20,274 nucleotides of DNA from a virus (IMGVR_UViG_3300017771_000165:1-20274); one strand, 5' to 3'; shown: positions 1 to 9,935, counted from the stretch's first letter. Program-made: numbers and translations. Notes: generated by a model not told the origin, from the sequence alone.

Positions 1-796
1 CATCTGGTGCTAATGCAGCATAGGGTTTTACAGTACCATTAGTAACAGCCCAATCATTAAGAAGTCTATAAGTATCTGTCAATAAGTTCCCAGTTTCAAC
101 ACGCTCATGGGTGAATCGTGGTGCTGAGTTTACTGTGCTTGTTGTTTTAATATATTCGGTAGCTGTTGAACCTATTTCTAGTTGTGCACCCCAAATTAAA
201 ATATCAGTACGACCAAGTAGATTATCATCAAAACCTATGTACTGATTACCACTAGGAGTAAGAGTCAAACTATACCTTACCCAGTCATCAGTAACTGTTA
301 TAAGTGATTCTCCTACATTCCATATTTTCAGTTGTACTTTATTTTCGTTATTGGTAGATGAGTTTTTTTTCATCCAAGCTGAATATGTATATGTCACCCC
401 ACCACTACCAAAAGGATAAGAGTTTTTTCTTACATAACTTCCAGATACAGGTCCATCAATAACTAATCTTGTCGCAGTTTGAGTTCCATCTGGAGCTTCA
501 GCGAAATTACTTGTAATTGATGTAGAACTTCCTGTAGCCCAATCTTGAGTAAAATCTTGACTGTATAAAAATAGATTTACAGGTGCTTCTTTAACCAACC
601 CTTCACTATCTATATATGTACCCTTACTCGCTCTCGTATGATCTATTAAATGTTCTCCAGTTATCTTATCTCTTAAACTACTTGTGCCAGCAAAATCTAG
701 GTCTAAGGACGGGCGAGATCCAGCCTTGTCATATAGAAGATCACCAAAACCTCTAGTCTGACTGACTGCACTCGCCCTAGAAGCAGTCGTTTTCAT
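1..796 (-). CDS. Tail fiber/spike-like protein with carbohydrate-binding-like domain (3' end outside window)
   Basis: The frame runs from ATG at 796-794 with no stop to the window edge (265 codons seen), so the C-terminus is missing. The start is fixed by a TAATG overlap with the stop of the upstream gene. Residues about 25-70 carry a block often seen in phage structural proteins (PSLDLDFAGTSSL, then HTRASKGTYIDSEGL and EAPVNLFLYSQDF). About residues 70-200 resemble a carbohydrate-binding or concanavalin-like beta-sandwich: an aromatic-rich core (YTYSAWMKK), a DDWVRYSLTLT strand and a typical closing WGAQLEIGS..TEYI motif. Such domains are known in phage fibers and spikes that bind surface glycans. 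Position next to the gp17-like fiber supports a role in host recognition. The fold call rests on motif memory rather than alignment, and receptor or enzymatic activity cannot be judged without the rest of the protein. Confidence 0.8.
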   Translation of the reverse strand, partial: MKTTASRASAVSQTRGFGDLLYDKAGSRPSLDLDFAGTSSLRDKITGEHLIDHTRASKGTYIDSEGLVKEAPVNLFLYSQDFTQDWATGSSTSITSNFAEAPDGTQTATRLVIDGPVSGSYVRKNSYPFGSGGVTYTYSAWMKKNSSTNNENKVQLKIWNVGESLITVTDDWVRYSLTLTPSGNQYIGFDDNLLGRTDILIWGAQLEIGSTATEYIKTTSTVNSAPRFTHERVETGNLLTDTYRLLNDWAVTNGTVKPYAALAPD

Positions 797-1113
797 TAAA
801 TAAGCTCCGTGAGTTCTAAAGTTCCATTTACTGTGCCATCTCTGATGACGGCTATGTTTGCTCCTGCTGGGATTCCAAAGTCTAATCTTTCACCATTAGC
901 GATAAAATTACTATCGTTTCCATGCGCAGTTTGTGTTCCTGTTCCAATACTGAATCGTATATCAGCTCCTACAGCTCTTACAGAAATACGATTTATATCA
1001 GCAGTTAAAGGTGTGTTTGAAGAAGCAGAACCAGCGACTAATTGTCTAGCCGTTCCAGCTCTTCCTAATATCTCAACTTGTGAGATGTTTTCAAATTTTC
1101 TTGGGTATGTCAT
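796..1113 (-). CDS. 105-aa virion-associated hypothetical protein in the tail-fiber cluster
   Basis: A 105-residue protein that I cannot assign to a named family. It starts 7 bases after the stop of the tail fiber and its own stop overlaps the next start as TAATG, so it belongs to the fiber operon. The sequence has no cysteine, no signal peptide and no membrane segment. It looks all-beta, with alternating polar and hydrophobic stretches (SVRAVGADIRFSIGTG, NFIANGERLDFGIPAGANIAVIRDG, TLELTEL). The pattern of an 'SIGTG' strand followed by 'GERLDFGIPAGANIAVIR' is one I associate with small structural proteins of marine phages. A fiber-attachment, trimer-capping or decoration role would fit the location, but this is inference only. 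Confidence 0.8.
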   Translation of the reverse strand: MTYPRKFENISQVEILGRAGTARQLVAGSASSNTPLTADINRISVRAVGADIRFSIGTGTQTAHGNDSNFIANGERLDFGIPAGANIAVIRDGTVNGTLELTELI

Positions 1114-1120
1114 TGTTTAT

Positions 1121-2425
1121 TTAAATTAAAACTTCTAGTAAAATTAAGGTGAGCAGATGGTGAAAAACGTAGTCGTAACTTGAACTTCCGGTTGTATTTA
1201 CTCTTATGCTATACGTAATAGAACCACCATTATGTGCATAAGTATCAAATCCTTTCTGGTCAAAAGAACAAAAATTCTGCTGATCGGCAAGAGCATCTGC
1301 TGTATGAGTTTGAAAAAGTCCGGCATTGTTGGCATCTCTATAAATTCGCATCTGGGCATCATTTCTTTGAGTAGTATTACTACCATATCTCCCTTTAAAT
1401 TGACCTGATCCCATTACTAAAATTTTAGAATTAGTCGCAACAGGATTTATAGTGCATGTTAAAACAGAGGTATAGTCACTTAAATTATTTAGGTACCGAC
1501 CTCCATCATAAGAAGTTCTTGCAGAAGCAGTAGCAGGGATAATTTGAGCACTTGCTGGATTTGCCCAAGATGTAACCGAACCATTAGTTGTCAAAAACTG
1601 ACCATTTTGACCTGATTGAGTAGGTAATAGATAATTTTGAAAAGTAGTATTGTTTAAAACATTACCTGTATCAACTTTTATTGCAGAAGGTAATGTACCA
1701 GTAGCAAGTTTTGAAAATGCAATACCAGCACTAGCATTTATGTTTACATCAACTATTGTTCCATCATCTATTTTTGCACTTGTTACAGCATCGTCAGTTA
1801 TTTCACCTGTTGATATTTGCCCACTAGATGCTGCTGTTAATCTTCCCTGTGCGTCAACTGTAATGTCAGCAGCAGTATAAGATCCGGCAGTAACACTAGT
1901 GTGGTTTAATTTATCACCAGTTATTTGATCGTTACCTATGTCGTGAGTCTGTATAGTTCCATTTATTAATGCATCACTATTAACTGACCCAGTTGCTATG
2001 TTTACACCATTTAATTGGATAGCAGATTGATTGTCTCCTAAAGCTAAATTACCAACTAACTCTCTTGCTTCTTCTGCTAAGTTAAGTGCTTGTTTTTGAT
2101 TTTCATTTAGATCTTGTGATCTTATTGCAGAAGCTGGTTGAAACGTATGTCTTAATGTAGAAGCATTTGTCTCTCTAAATATTCTGACATTGCCAGATCC
2201 TCTAGCTGGAATGTTATTAAAAAGAATGTGCATAGTACCATTACTACTTCCATCCTCTGCATAATTAACAATTGTGTAGTGTGTGGGAGTACTTTTAGCA
2301 TCTATATTTGCACCTGTTCCAACTTGTACATATATTTCTGACGAGGATAAAGTAGGAAAATTAAAAGAAAAACCTAAGTTATTAGTACCAGAAACATCTG
2401 CTGTTGTATGTATTTTTTGTGCCAT
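1121..2425 (-). CDS. Tail fiber protein (T7 gp17-like N-terminus)
   Basis: A 434-aa fiber starting 3 bases after the stop of the gp16-like gene. Residues about 1-140 match the layout of the T7 gp17 N-terminal domain that attaches the fiber to the tail: beta-rich start (FSFNFPTLSSSEIYVQVG), then NVRIFRETNAS, and the closing helix with RSQDLNENQKQALNLAEEAREL. Residues about 150-255 contain a loose repeat built on D-x-I/L-x-x-G-x-I (for example HDIGNDQITGDKL, GEITDDAVTSAKIDDGTIVD), which suggests a trimeric beta-helical shaft. The final ~130 residues form a separate beta-rich head that is likely the receptor-binding tip and ends in a hydrophobic strand. T7 gp17 is longer (553 aa). The T7-like N-terminus is well supported; the receptor is unknown. 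Confidence 0.9.
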   Translation of the reverse strand: MAQKIHTTADVSGTNNLGFSFNFPTLSSSEIYVQVGTGANIDAKSTPTHYTIVNYAEDGSSNGTMHILFNNIPARGSGNVRIFRETNASTLRHTFQPASAIRSQDLNENQKQALNLAEEARELVGNLALGDNQSAIQLNGVNIATGSVNSDALINGTIQTHDIGNDQITGDKLNHTSVTAGSYTAADITVDAQGRLTAASSGQISTGEITDDAVTSAKIDDGTIVDVNINASAGIAFSKLATGTLPSAIKVDTGNVLNNTTFQNYLLPTQSGQNGQFLTTNGSVTSWANPASAQIIPATASARTSYDGGRYLNNLSDYTSVLTCTINPVATNSKILVMGSGQFKGRYGSNTTQRNDAQMRIYRDANNAGLFQTHTADALADQQNFCSFDQKGFDTYAHNGGSITYSIRVNTTGSSSYDYVFHHLLTLILLEVLI

Positions 2426-2428
2426 CGT

Positions 2429-5400
2429 TTATTTAGGTAATTCCAAGATTCTGTCTATCGAATCTTGATTTGCTTTTCTATTTTTAAGCTTTTGATTTCT
2501 TTCTTCGATAATAAGTTTTTGGACGTCGTTATCATTTTTAATTGAAGCCCAAGCTCGTTTCTTAGCTTTGTCAAACGTTCTTGCAATTCGTTTGTAGTGT
2601 GGGAAGGATTTTGTTTCAACATCTTTCATGCCATTTTTCTTGTACCATTCCATCTCAGCAAGTGATGCTTGCATTGTTGGATCAGCAGCCATCTTGTCAA
2701 ACTCAGCTAATAGGTTTTGTTCTCCTATAGCTTTCTGCAACATGGATCTTACTTTTGGACTGTCAGATAAATCTGTTCCATCAGGAGCTGAGTATGTAGA
2801 AGTTCTCATGTCATAACCACTGTTAAATAACATTTCTCTTCCTTCTGAATAGTCCAAGTTAAAGTTGATTGGAGAGACTGCATTAAACATGCGAGTAACA
2901 AAATCGTGATCTTTAATAGGTTTACCAGTTAAGATGTCGTATTTAATTGGTAATGGATCTCCTGCAATCATTTCAGTTGCAAGGTTTCTATTTCTTATAG
3001 AGCTTTCAATATCAGAACCTAACTCTCTTGTGTAAGGTGTTAGTACTTTACCAATTTCATTTCTAAGACTAGACAAAGGAACTGTATTGTTCATTAGTGA
3101 AGCAATGATTCTTTGTTGTTGTCCGGGTTGTCCAGAAAACAAATCAACGAATGATTGCATACCAGCTAAGTAAGATTTACTTGTAGCGGTACCAGCTAAT
3201 GCCATAGCTAATTTAGCTAACCTATCTTCAGCCCATTCTTCACCCATTAATTGTTGGTGATCTCCTATGTCTCCTACTAATGCAAGTATTTGGTTATAAG
3301 GTTCAAAGGCATCATAGTTAACCCAGACGTCACCAATTTTTATAGTTCTTGGTTTCCATCCCATGTCTAACCATGCTTGTCTTTGTTTTCTATCTGTTGG
3401 TCCATTACCATGTAATCCACCACCTAGATATGCCATTGAAGCCATAAATAAGGCACCAGAACCTATAGCTAATCTTCCATTTTGTACAGCTTTAGCATTT
3501 ATTAAATCTCTAGAAGACTCAATACCATATTCTTTTAAATGACCGAGATCCATACCGGGTTGAGTTCTAGCTATCTGATTAAATTCATCAACTAAGAAGT
3601 TAAAACCGGGAGTATGTTTAGCAGTCAGTTGTAAACCATTTATTCCAGTTCTTGCAAATAGGAAGAATGGTCTAGCCCAAGGTGCATTATCAAACGCATT
3701 TGCTAAGTTTTTACCAAATCCTTTTAAAGGACTTGTAAGAGTAGCTTCACTTCTAGCATAATTAGCAGCTTTATTTGTTAAATTTCCTTCAGAATCAAAA
3801 ATTTTACTATTAAATATGTCTTCTTGATCTCTAAAGAATTTAGCATCAAAGTTTTGGAAATTTCCATCTGGTAACTTAGCCGCAGCTTCTAAGAATGCGT
3901 CTTGTCTTGCACTTGCTCTACCAATAAGTAAACTAAAAGCATCATCAGTAGATGCCATGATCTTGGTTGAGTAAGTAAGTAAACTACTATCATTCATTCC
4001 TCGGATCATATTAGCCATACGGAATAAAGCTTTATCTTTTACATTGCCTCTTTGCTCTGCCCAAGTACCATATAATTTCCATTGGTCTTCTACTGAACTT
4101 CTTTCAACATATCTAGTTTTAAGAGTTGAAAGTTCTCCAGACCAGTAACCATTAAGTTTCTTTTTAAATAATGTAAAAGCTTCTGGTACAGCTTCACGAA
4201 AAGCATTCATCGCTGCCAAACCAGCTCTAGCTGTTACCATGTCACCTTTCAGCGCACCACCTACAGCCATTGCCATTGGTCTAGTGAAAGCAGCAGTTCC
4301 TGTACCTAGAGTTGCTCGAACTGATGTTTTTGGTCCAGACAAAACACTATGAGTAAACATAGTTCCTGCCTCTCTTAATAAAGCACCAGTTTTTTTCTCG
4401 TCACCAAAGTACCCACCTCTCATTTTCTTACGCATAAATACGTCAAGATCATCAAGAGTGTGTACACCATCTGCCATTGAAATACCTTCAAAGATAACTT
4501 TAAATAAATCATCACCACCTTGTTCTGGTGTAAGTTCCATTGCCATTCTGAAAGCATCAATACTATGTTGTACTTGCTTTTCGTTAGCTTCTCTAGCAGC
4601 TTTTTTAGCATCAGCTACAGCCTTTTTAAAAGCTTTAAGAGTCTTAAAATTACCTGTTACTTGCTTACCTTTCTTTATTCCTTTTACACGGCTCCAACCA
4701 AAATCTGAAAGTTGTTCTGATACTAATGAACTTGATTCTTTTCTAAGTTTTAAACCAGCAATTAACTTATCTACTAGGTGATGTACTGGTCCATCTATAT
4801 CTTTTATGTCTGTAATATCAGCTAATTCTCTACCAACTAAACTTTGAGCTTGAATATCATTAAACAAAGAAATATTTACCATGTCTAATGCTTTTATATA
4901 TTGTGGTTTTACATAATCAACAATGGTTTCTGTTGTAATATTTCCAGTTTTAGGATCTTTAAAAGCTGCAATAATTGGTGTTTTATCCATTGTAATTCGT
5001 TCATAGAACTCCTTACTGGTTATGTTGCTTGTATTTCTACCTTCATAAATCTCTTTAGCGATTGCCATATTTTCAGCAACAACTTCGTTAATAGTTCTTC
5101 CAGATTTTCTAGCTTCTTCTGCAAACTCGTCCATATATTTTTCACCTTTAAAATCACCCAATATTGCTTTTACTAGATCTGAAGGTTTTTTCTTACCTTT
5201 AGCTACGTCTTCTATTTGTTGGTTAGAAACCATAGAACCTACATGACCTTCTTCATTACCCCATTCAGTCTTCTTCTGTTTGATAGCTTTATCAACATCT
5301 TTTGCTGAGTGGTTAGAAGTAGAGTTGCCTAACTCTCTTGAGCCGATTGGTTCGTTCTTTGGAAAACGTACTCCGGGTTCTTTTAATTGTTCTTTAACAC

Positions 5401-6463
5401 TTTCTCTAGTTTGTACTTCTACACTGTTTCTTCTTGATTCAGCGTATTCAGCATATCTGCTTCGTAAGTCATCAACATCTGTATCTAATACGTTTCTAAC
5501 TCGTTGACCAGCTCCAGTTAAATCTTCTGGATTTGCTGCAACTATTTCATTTTTAAGTTTTCCTAATCCTTCACCTAATTCTTTAGCTCCTCCAACAACA
5601 GCATCAGTACCTTTAACAGTTGCCTTTCCGACTTGTTCTAAACCCCCTTTAGCTACAGGAAGTAGCCCAACTAAAGCAACATCAAATACTGCACCTATTC
5701 CAAGGTCTTCTAAAACAAATTTTAGCTTCCTCATTACTGGACCATCAACATCATTTGTTGCCAATGGTGTACGTAATTGTGGATATTTTTCCGCTATTTG
5801 TCCAAAAATATTATTTTGTGTACCTGTTTCGTTTTGATCTAATGCTGAGTAAGTACCACCAATTAAGGCACCTCTTTTTAATTCTCTAGCTATTATAGTT
5901 CCTTTTTTTAATTTAGTAGCTGCTCCTGCTACTTTAGCTGCTCCTGCTACTTTAGCTGCTCCTGCTGCTGCTCCAGTTATACCTAGTGCTGATGCGCCAG
6001 CTTTTGCTGCAAATATTGCTAAAGCAGAAGTAGTTGCGACTTCAGTAGTAGTTTCAACAAATTGACCCCATCCTGTTTTAGTAACAATAGGATCACCGTC
6101 ACCATACATGAAGTCATCCCATTCAGGTTCATATCCTCCTGCGGCTTCCTCTTCTGCCATTTCGCCATTTTTATAATCAATGACTCTTTCAGGTGCTGTG
6201 ATTACATTACTCACACCTTCTCTACCTCCAGATCCAAGACCAATAAGCGTATCGGCTACATAGTCTCCAAAGGTATGACCTTTCTTCTCTTCAGGTGCAT
6301 TTGCTTCTATTGCTACTTCCTCTTTGCCTTCTTCAATTTCATTGTTGATAGCTTTTTGTTGGTCAGCAGCTTGTATGTTTGCGACTGCTTCAGCAGTCTC
6401 TTCTTCGGACATTCCCATTCCAGAGATTCCTACCTCTATCGTGGGATCAAATTCTTCGTTCAT
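2429..6463 (-). CDS. Internal virion / ejection protein (gp16-like), no transglycosylase domain seen
   Basis: A 1344-aa protein, close in size to T7 gp16 (1318 aa) and in the same place, between gp15-like and fiber genes. In T7, gp14, gp15 and gp16 leave the head and form a channel across the cell envelope for DNA entry. I chose ATG 6463-6461 because GAGG lies 4 bases upstream; a longer frame from a TTG at 6499 adds 12 residues but has no such site. The first ~110 residues are acidic and low in hydrophobics. A Gly/Ala-rich hydrophobic stretch follows (about 145-190, with the short repeat [12 protein letters not shown]), then a second near 250-270, and another late in the protein ([15 protein letters not shown]). 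The C-terminus is charged and helical. The N-terminal lytic transglycosylase domain of T7 gp16 is not recognisable. Assignment is by size, position and architecture. Confidence 0.85.
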   Translation of the reverse strand: MNEEFDPTIEVGISGMGMSEEETAEAVANIQAADQQKAINNEIEEGKEEVAIEANAPEEKKGHTFGDYVADTLIGLGSGGREGVSNVITAPERVIDYKNGEMAEEEAAGGYEPEWDDFMYGDGDPIVTKTGWGQFVETTTEVATTSALAIFAAKAGASALGITGAAAGAAKVAGAAKVAGAATKLKKGTIIARELKRGALIGGTYSALDQNETGTQNNIFGQIAEKYPQLRTPLATNDVDGPVMRKLKFVLEDLGIGAVFDVALVGLLPVAKGGLEQVGKATVKGTDAVVGGAKELGEGLGKLKNEIVAANPEDLTGAGQRVRNVLDTDVDDLRSRYAEYAESRRNSVEVQTRESVKEQLKEPGVRFPKNEPIGSRELGNSTSNHSAKDVDKAIKQKKTEWGNEEGHVGSMVSNQQIEDVAKGKKKPSDLVKAILGDFKGEKYMDEFAEEARKSGRTINEVVAENMAIAKEIYEGRNTSNITSKEFYERITMDKTPIIAAFKDPKTGNITTETIVDYVKPQYIKALDMVNISLFNDIQAQSLVGRELADITDIKDIDGPVHHLVDKLIAGLKLRKESSSLVSEQLSDFGWSRVKGIKKGKQVTGNFKTLKAFKKAVADAKKAAREANEKQVQHSIDAFRMAMELTPEQGGDDLFKVIFEGISMADGVHTLDDLDVFMRKKMRGGYFGDEKKTGALLREAGTMFTHSVLSGPKTSVRATLGTGTAAFTRPMAMAVGGALKGDMVTARAGLAAMNAFREAVPEAFTLFKKKLNGYWSGELSTLKTRYVERSSVEDQWKLYGTWAEQRGNVKDKALFRMANMIRGMNDSSLLTYSTKIMASTDDAFSLLIGRASARQDAFLEAAAKLPDGNFQNFDAKFFRDQEDIFNSKIFDSEGNLTNKAANYARSEATLTSPLKGFGKNLANAFDNAPWARPFFLFARTGINGLQLTAKHTPGFNFLVDEFNQIARTQPGMDLGHLKEYGIESSRDLINAKAVQNGRLAIGSGALFMASMAYLGGGLHGNGPTDRKQRQAWLDMGWKPRTIKIGDVWVNYDAFEPYNQILALVGDIGDHQQLMGEEWAEDRLAKLAMALAGTATSKSYLAGMQSFVDLFSGQPGQQQRIIASLMNNTVPLSSLRNEIGKVLTPYTRELGSDIESSIRNRNLATEMIAGDPLPIKYDILTGKPIKDHDFVTRMFNAVSPINFNLDYSEGREMLFNSGYDMRTSTYSAPDGTDLSDSPKVRSMLQKAIGEQNLLAEFDKMAADPTMQASLAEMEWYKKNGMKDVETKSFPHYKRIARTFDKAKKRAWASIKNDNDVQKLIIEERNQKLKNRKANQDSIDRILELPK
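5919..5966. repeat. 18-bp tandem repeat inside the gp16-like gene
   Basis: The plus-strand unit GCTGCTCCTGCTACTTTA occurs perfectly at 5919-5936 and 5937-5954, followed by 12 matching bases at 5955-5966. It is in frame and encodes the repeated K-V-A-G-A-A residues in the Ala/Gly-rich hydrophobic region. It looks like a recent in-frame duplication. Confidence 0.9.
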
Positions 6464-6509
6464 TTTACCTCGGTAAATATTAGCTTTAAAGAAAGCCAAT
6501 AAACCGTAG

Positions 6510-8750
6510 TTATTGGTCTTGTCTTACGTAAGCTTTTTTATTAAAAATGGATTTAAATACTGAGCCGTATGGTTGTTCGGCTTCTTTTCTAGCTTTTATT
6601 ACTTGTTGACGTAATATTGGGTCTTTTGGTAAATCTAATTTATATCCTATTGCGTTTGGATTAAATATAGTTTTGTTTCTAGTATCTTCTTTTTCTAAAT
6701 ATTGTTTTATTGTTTCTTGATTCTTCTCTCTCATTTTCTGTATCTCATCTATTATCCTTGCTCTAGTAATACGTGAGCGAGTAGGAAATTTATAAATGTA
6801 ATTTAAAACTTCATTACTATGCTTCTGTTCTTCTGGTTTGTCTGGAGTCTGTCCTTCTGAAGTCTCTCCTTCCATCAACTGACCTACTTGAGCGTTAGCT
6901 AAATCAATAGGATTGATACCCATTCTCATTGCTACGTCTTTGTAGTAGTCTGGTATATCTTTTGACTGTTTTAATGGTGTTTTATACCAAGACAATAGTT
7001 CAGCTTTACTTGTACTGTCAGCACTGATTGCTTGTTTTTTCCATTTACCACCAGCAGATTGAGTCATACTTTTCTGTATCTGTTTGCTGTATGAATTATC
7101 AGATGGATCAAGTTCAGGATTCATCATACTAGTAACTGTCATAGGGTCATTTAAAACTTCTTCTAAAGCTCGTCTACCAGCTTTTATTGCTTCTTTAGGT
7201 GTACTTACTACCTGACCATTCTGTACTAGCTCAGCATTATAAGCTTTGTTAAATACCTCTTCCAGATTTCCATAAAGATCTAACCATTCTGATGTAGCAG
7301 TCTCAGTTGATCCAAACGTATTTCCAGATCCTTTATCTGTAGCAGCTTTTATATACTTAGAAGCTGTTTCATATTGTTCAGTTCCGGGAATCATTGTTCC
7401 AGTAGAAAGTATCTTATCCTTATGCTGATTAAATTTAGCTGTACTTACGTTAGCCATTTCAAAATCATACACACCATCTTGATAACGCATTGATTTTTCA
7501 ATCATGTCTTCTGCTTGCCAATCTTCCATATGACCAGCTAGAGCATCAGATAATTCTGTAGGCACATAACCATCATATTTGTCTCTGTAAATAGACATCA
7601 TCTGCATCTTATCTTCGTTAGTCCAATCTTCTTTAGACTTAACAACTTGTAAGTCAGCAGCTATGTTAGCTTCTCTCTTTTTTTCTATAGCTTGATTACC
7701 AAGTTCGGCAGCATTAACTAACTCACTAGATAAACTACTCCACTCTTTCCAAGAACCCATAGTCTTAGTAGAACCATCACGAGCTTCTATTTCGTGATTA
7801 ACAATAGACATAGCTTCGGGATATGTAATTACACTTTGCTCGACTAAATCAATTAAGTTCTCTTTAAATGCTATTCGTCCTGCGGAGATAGTAGTTCGAT
7901 TTCTAGCTGCATATCTAGCTGCCCAGTCGTGAGCAAGTTGATGTCCATCTTCAGGGTTAGCAGTAGAAAATCCAACTGCAATCATTCTGCTGTCAGATGC
8001 TTTAACTTGTGCCTGATAATTAGCTTCTCTTTCAATTGCTTGTTTCTTACGTCTAGCTGCATCAAACTTATCTATCTCAGGTTTAACAACAGTAGCTACA
8101 AGAGCTTCGTTTAATCCTGCAAATTGTCTTGCATATTCAAACTTTATTTTTTCATCTAAAGCTGCTTGTTCTGCTGGATTTAAATTATCGAAATGACCTA
8201 CTGATATTTCTTGACCATCTCTTACTACATCTATCTTTGTAGTTTCATAAGCATCATAAACATACTGGTCATAACCTTTAGCTTTCTCTAAAGCATATTG
8301 TTCTGCAACCATATACTTTTCCCAGCCAGCCATCTTACGAAATTCTTGAGCGGTGATACTGTCACCGGTTTCTTCTTCGTACTTAGAAGCAAACTCTTGA
8401 GTAGCTAAGTCGTCGTCGAATAAGGCATCTCTATCACCTCTAAACTGTGCTTCCAATTCTGGACTTACACCTTTAGTAAGTATGTCTAGTTTAATTTGAG
8501 CTTCTCTGTCAGCTCTATGTTTATCTTGTTTCTGTTTTATTATTCCACCGATGGTAGATGAAAGAGAGGCTAAGCCCTCGTACATCTTTTCAGTATTACG
8601 TACCTTATCAGCATTGTTCTTTTCTAGTTGCTGTAAGTATCTTTCTTCTGACGCTTGTATAGCTCTGTCAGAAGCTTCTTGTTCTGGTACTACATCAAGT
8701 ACTTCTTGAGGAGTTACTGACTGCCCAGTTATTTGATAATTTGGGATCAT
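6510..8750 (-). CDS. Internal virion / ejection protein (gp15-like)
   Basis: A 746-aa protein, essentially the length of T7 gp15 (747 aa), lying between gp14-like and gp16-like genes. In T7, gp15 is part of the internal core and of the periplasmic tube through which DNA enters. I chose ATG 8750-8748, five bases after the gp14-like stop. The longer frame would begin at a TTG that overlaps that stop and adds only four residues (MVEI). The sequence is hydrophilic and mostly helical, with long charged stretches (residues about 20-75 and 230-260) typical of coiled or bundled helices. There is no signal peptide, cysteine cluster or membrane segment. Assignment is by synteny and length plus overall character; no enzymatic motif is visible. 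It ends 46 bases before the next start. Confidence 0.85.
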   Translation of the reverse strand: MIPNYQITGQSVTPQEVLDVVPEQEASDRAIQASEERYLQQLEKNNADKVRNTEKMYEGLASLSSTIGGIIKQKQDKHRADREAQIKLDILTKGVSPELEAQFRGDRDALFDDDLATQEFASKYEEETGDSITAQEFRKMAGWEKYMVAEQYALEKAKGYDQYVYDAYETTKIDVVRDGQEISVGHFDNLNPAEQAALDEKIKFEYARQFAGLNEALVATVVKPEIDKFDAARRKKQAIEREANYQAQVKASDSRMIAVGFSTANPEDGHQLAHDWAARYAARNRTTISAGRIAFKENLIDLVEQSVITYPEAMSIVNHEIEARDGSTKTMGSWKEWSSLSSELVNAAELGNQAIEKKREANIAADLQVVKSKEDWTNEDKMQMMSIYRDKYDGYVPTELSDALAGHMEDWQAEDMIEKSMRYQDGVYDFEMANVSTAKFNQHKDKILSTGTMIPGTEQYETASKYIKAATDKGSGNTFGSTETATSEWLDLYGNLEEVFNKAYNAELVQNGQVVSTPKEAIKAGRRALEEVLNDPMTVTSMMNPELDPSDNSYSKQIQKSMTQSAGGKWKKQAISADSTSKAELLSWYKTPLKQSKDIPDYYKDVAMRMGINPIDLANAQVGQLMEGETSEGQTPDKPEEQKHSNEVLNYIYKFPTRSRITRARIIDEIQKMREKNQETIKQYLEKEDTRNKTIFNPNAIGYKLDLPKDPILRQQVIKARKEAEQPYGSVFKSIFNKKAYVRQDQ

Positions 8751-8755
8751 TATTT

Positions 8756-9511
8756 CTACCAATTAATGTTTGGACTGTAATCCATATAATTCCCACCAAC
8801 TAAAGGTGAAGAAGGAGTATAGAAACTTGTATTAGATTTACCTCCACCAGTTCCTCCACCTGCTTTACTGTTGTCCCATTTTTCCATGAGACCTTTGTTA
8901 CCCATAATTCCTTCACCTAACGCCTGACCCATGCCTAGCATTAAAGTCATTCCTACGTTCTGCATTACTGGAGGTGGTGGTGCTAAGTCAGCTACAGGCT
9001 GAATAGCTACCTGACCATAGGATCTATTTAGTAGTGATTTAAGTTGTATGTTTACATTCTCATTGCTTTCTTTAGCTTGATAACCAGCCATTGTCAAACC
9101 TCTGGATCTCATAGCTTGACTCATACCAAAGTTGGCATTATTCATAACTAATTGTCTAGCTACTGATTTACCTCTAACACCACGTTCGGCTGCTGAAGCT
9201 TCTACCATTCCTTCGTTCTGTAGCATCTTTTTAAAGTCTTCCTGATTTTCAAGAATTGCTAGAGACCTTGCATTATTTAATTGTCTTTGTGTTCTTGAGT
9301 AAGCACGTTGAGCTGCAATATTTGACTGGTCAACTTCTTGCTCGAACTGAACTTTCTTAGTTGCATAAGTAGTTCTAGTTTGCATCCACTTACGTTCTCT
9401 GACTTTAAGTTGATGCTCATAATTTCTTTTAGCGGCTGCATTACTTGCTGACGCTGCTTGAGCTTGTCCTATCGCTGAGAACGCTGGACCTATTGCTGCT
9501 GGACTGCACAC
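8756..9511 (-). CDS. Internal virion / ejection protein (gp14-like), GTG start
   Basis: A 251-aa protein beginning MCSPAAIGPAFSAIGQAQAA, which resembles the T7 gp14 N-terminus (MCWAAAIPIAISGAQA), so the GTG at 9511-9509 is very likely the true start. There is no usable ATG nearby. In T7, gp14 is the outer-membrane part of the ejection channel. Residues about 20-130 are rich in Ala, Gln, Arg and Lys and look helical. Residues about 165-200 contain a proline run (DLAPPPPV) and a Met/Gly-rich hydrophobic segment (MTLMLGMGQALGEGIMG). The tail is Gly-rich. The first 71 bases overlap the 3' end of the gp13-like gene in another frame. The stop lies 5 bases before the gp15-like ATG. Confidence 0.88.
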   Translation of the reverse strand: MCSPAAIGPAFSAIGQAQAASASNAAAKRNYEHQLKVRERKWMQTRTTYATKKVQFEQEVDQSNIAAQRAYSRTQRQLNNARSLAILENQEDFKKMLQNEGMVEASAAERGVRGKSVARQLVMNNANFGMSQAMRSRGLTMAGYQAKESNENVNIQLKSLLNRSYGQVAIQPVADLAPPPPVMQNVGMTLMLGMGQALGEGIMGNKGLMEKWDNSKAGGGTGGGKSNTSFYTPSSPLVGGNYMDYSPNINW

Positions 9512-9935
9512 GGCAAAATTCTATAAAGGATAAATTGTTTGGTCCATGGTTTAATCTCCTAAGAAATTTAAAACCTAAGAACCTAAGTAACTTGATATGG
9601 ACTTTGTTTCTTTCGTCAACAATGTTCCACAGTAACTTTTCTTTTCTTGACTTCACATAACGTCTTGCTTCTCTAGCAAACGTATGTGGATATTCGATAA
9701 TAGCTGGGGTGCAAAGCATCCAGATCTGTCCACCATTGTGGACTCCTGCCATGCCTGCTATATCGCCATTTGGCACTTCAAAATACACTGAGTCACAGTT
9801 ATGTAATCCTACGACTAGTGCATTTAAAGGGTCATGTCCATGACCTTCAGTTACCTCCCGATAATCATCGGGTAATAAATTAGAAGCCACACGAAGTGCA
9901 GCTTCTACGGTTGCTGGGTGAATGTATTTAGACAC
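9441..9935 (-). CDS. gp13-like internal virion protein with acetyltransferase-like (GNAT) fold, GTG start
   Basis: A 164-aa protein if it starts at GTG 9935-9933 (VSKYIHPATVEAALRVAS), which overlaps the tail tube B stop by 8 bases. The open frame extends a further 26 codons upstream to 10013, inside gp12, and I consider that spurious. The middle and C-terminal parts resemble T7 gp13 and GNAT proteins: a central strand and loop (GDIAGMAGVHNGGQIWMLCTPAI), a helix (FAREARRYVKSRKEKLLWNIVDERNK) and the closing HIKLLRFLGFKFLRR...LSFIEFCRV, where GNAT proteins have their last helix and strand. A clear acetyl-CoA P-loop (Q/RxxGxG/A) is not evident, so a structural role is more likely than catalysis. 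The final ~20 residues are a Ser/Arg-rich tail encoded in the overlap with the gp14-like gene. Confidence 0.82.
   Translation of the reverse strand: MSKYIHPATVEAALRVASNLLPDDYREVTEGHGHDPLNALVVGLHNCDSVYFEVPNGDIAGMAGVHNGGQIWMLCTPAIIEYPHTFAREARRYVKSRKEKLLWNIVDERNKVHIKLLRFLGFKFLRRLNHGPNNLSFIEFCRVQSSSNRSSVLSDRTSSSSVSK

Noticed and set aside
4458-4781. Plus-strand frames inside the gp16-like gene (also near 6062-6502 and 4901-5176)
   Set aside because: Antisense shadows of a well-supported minus-strand gene, with Cys/Phe/Ser-rich composition and no independent evidence of expression.
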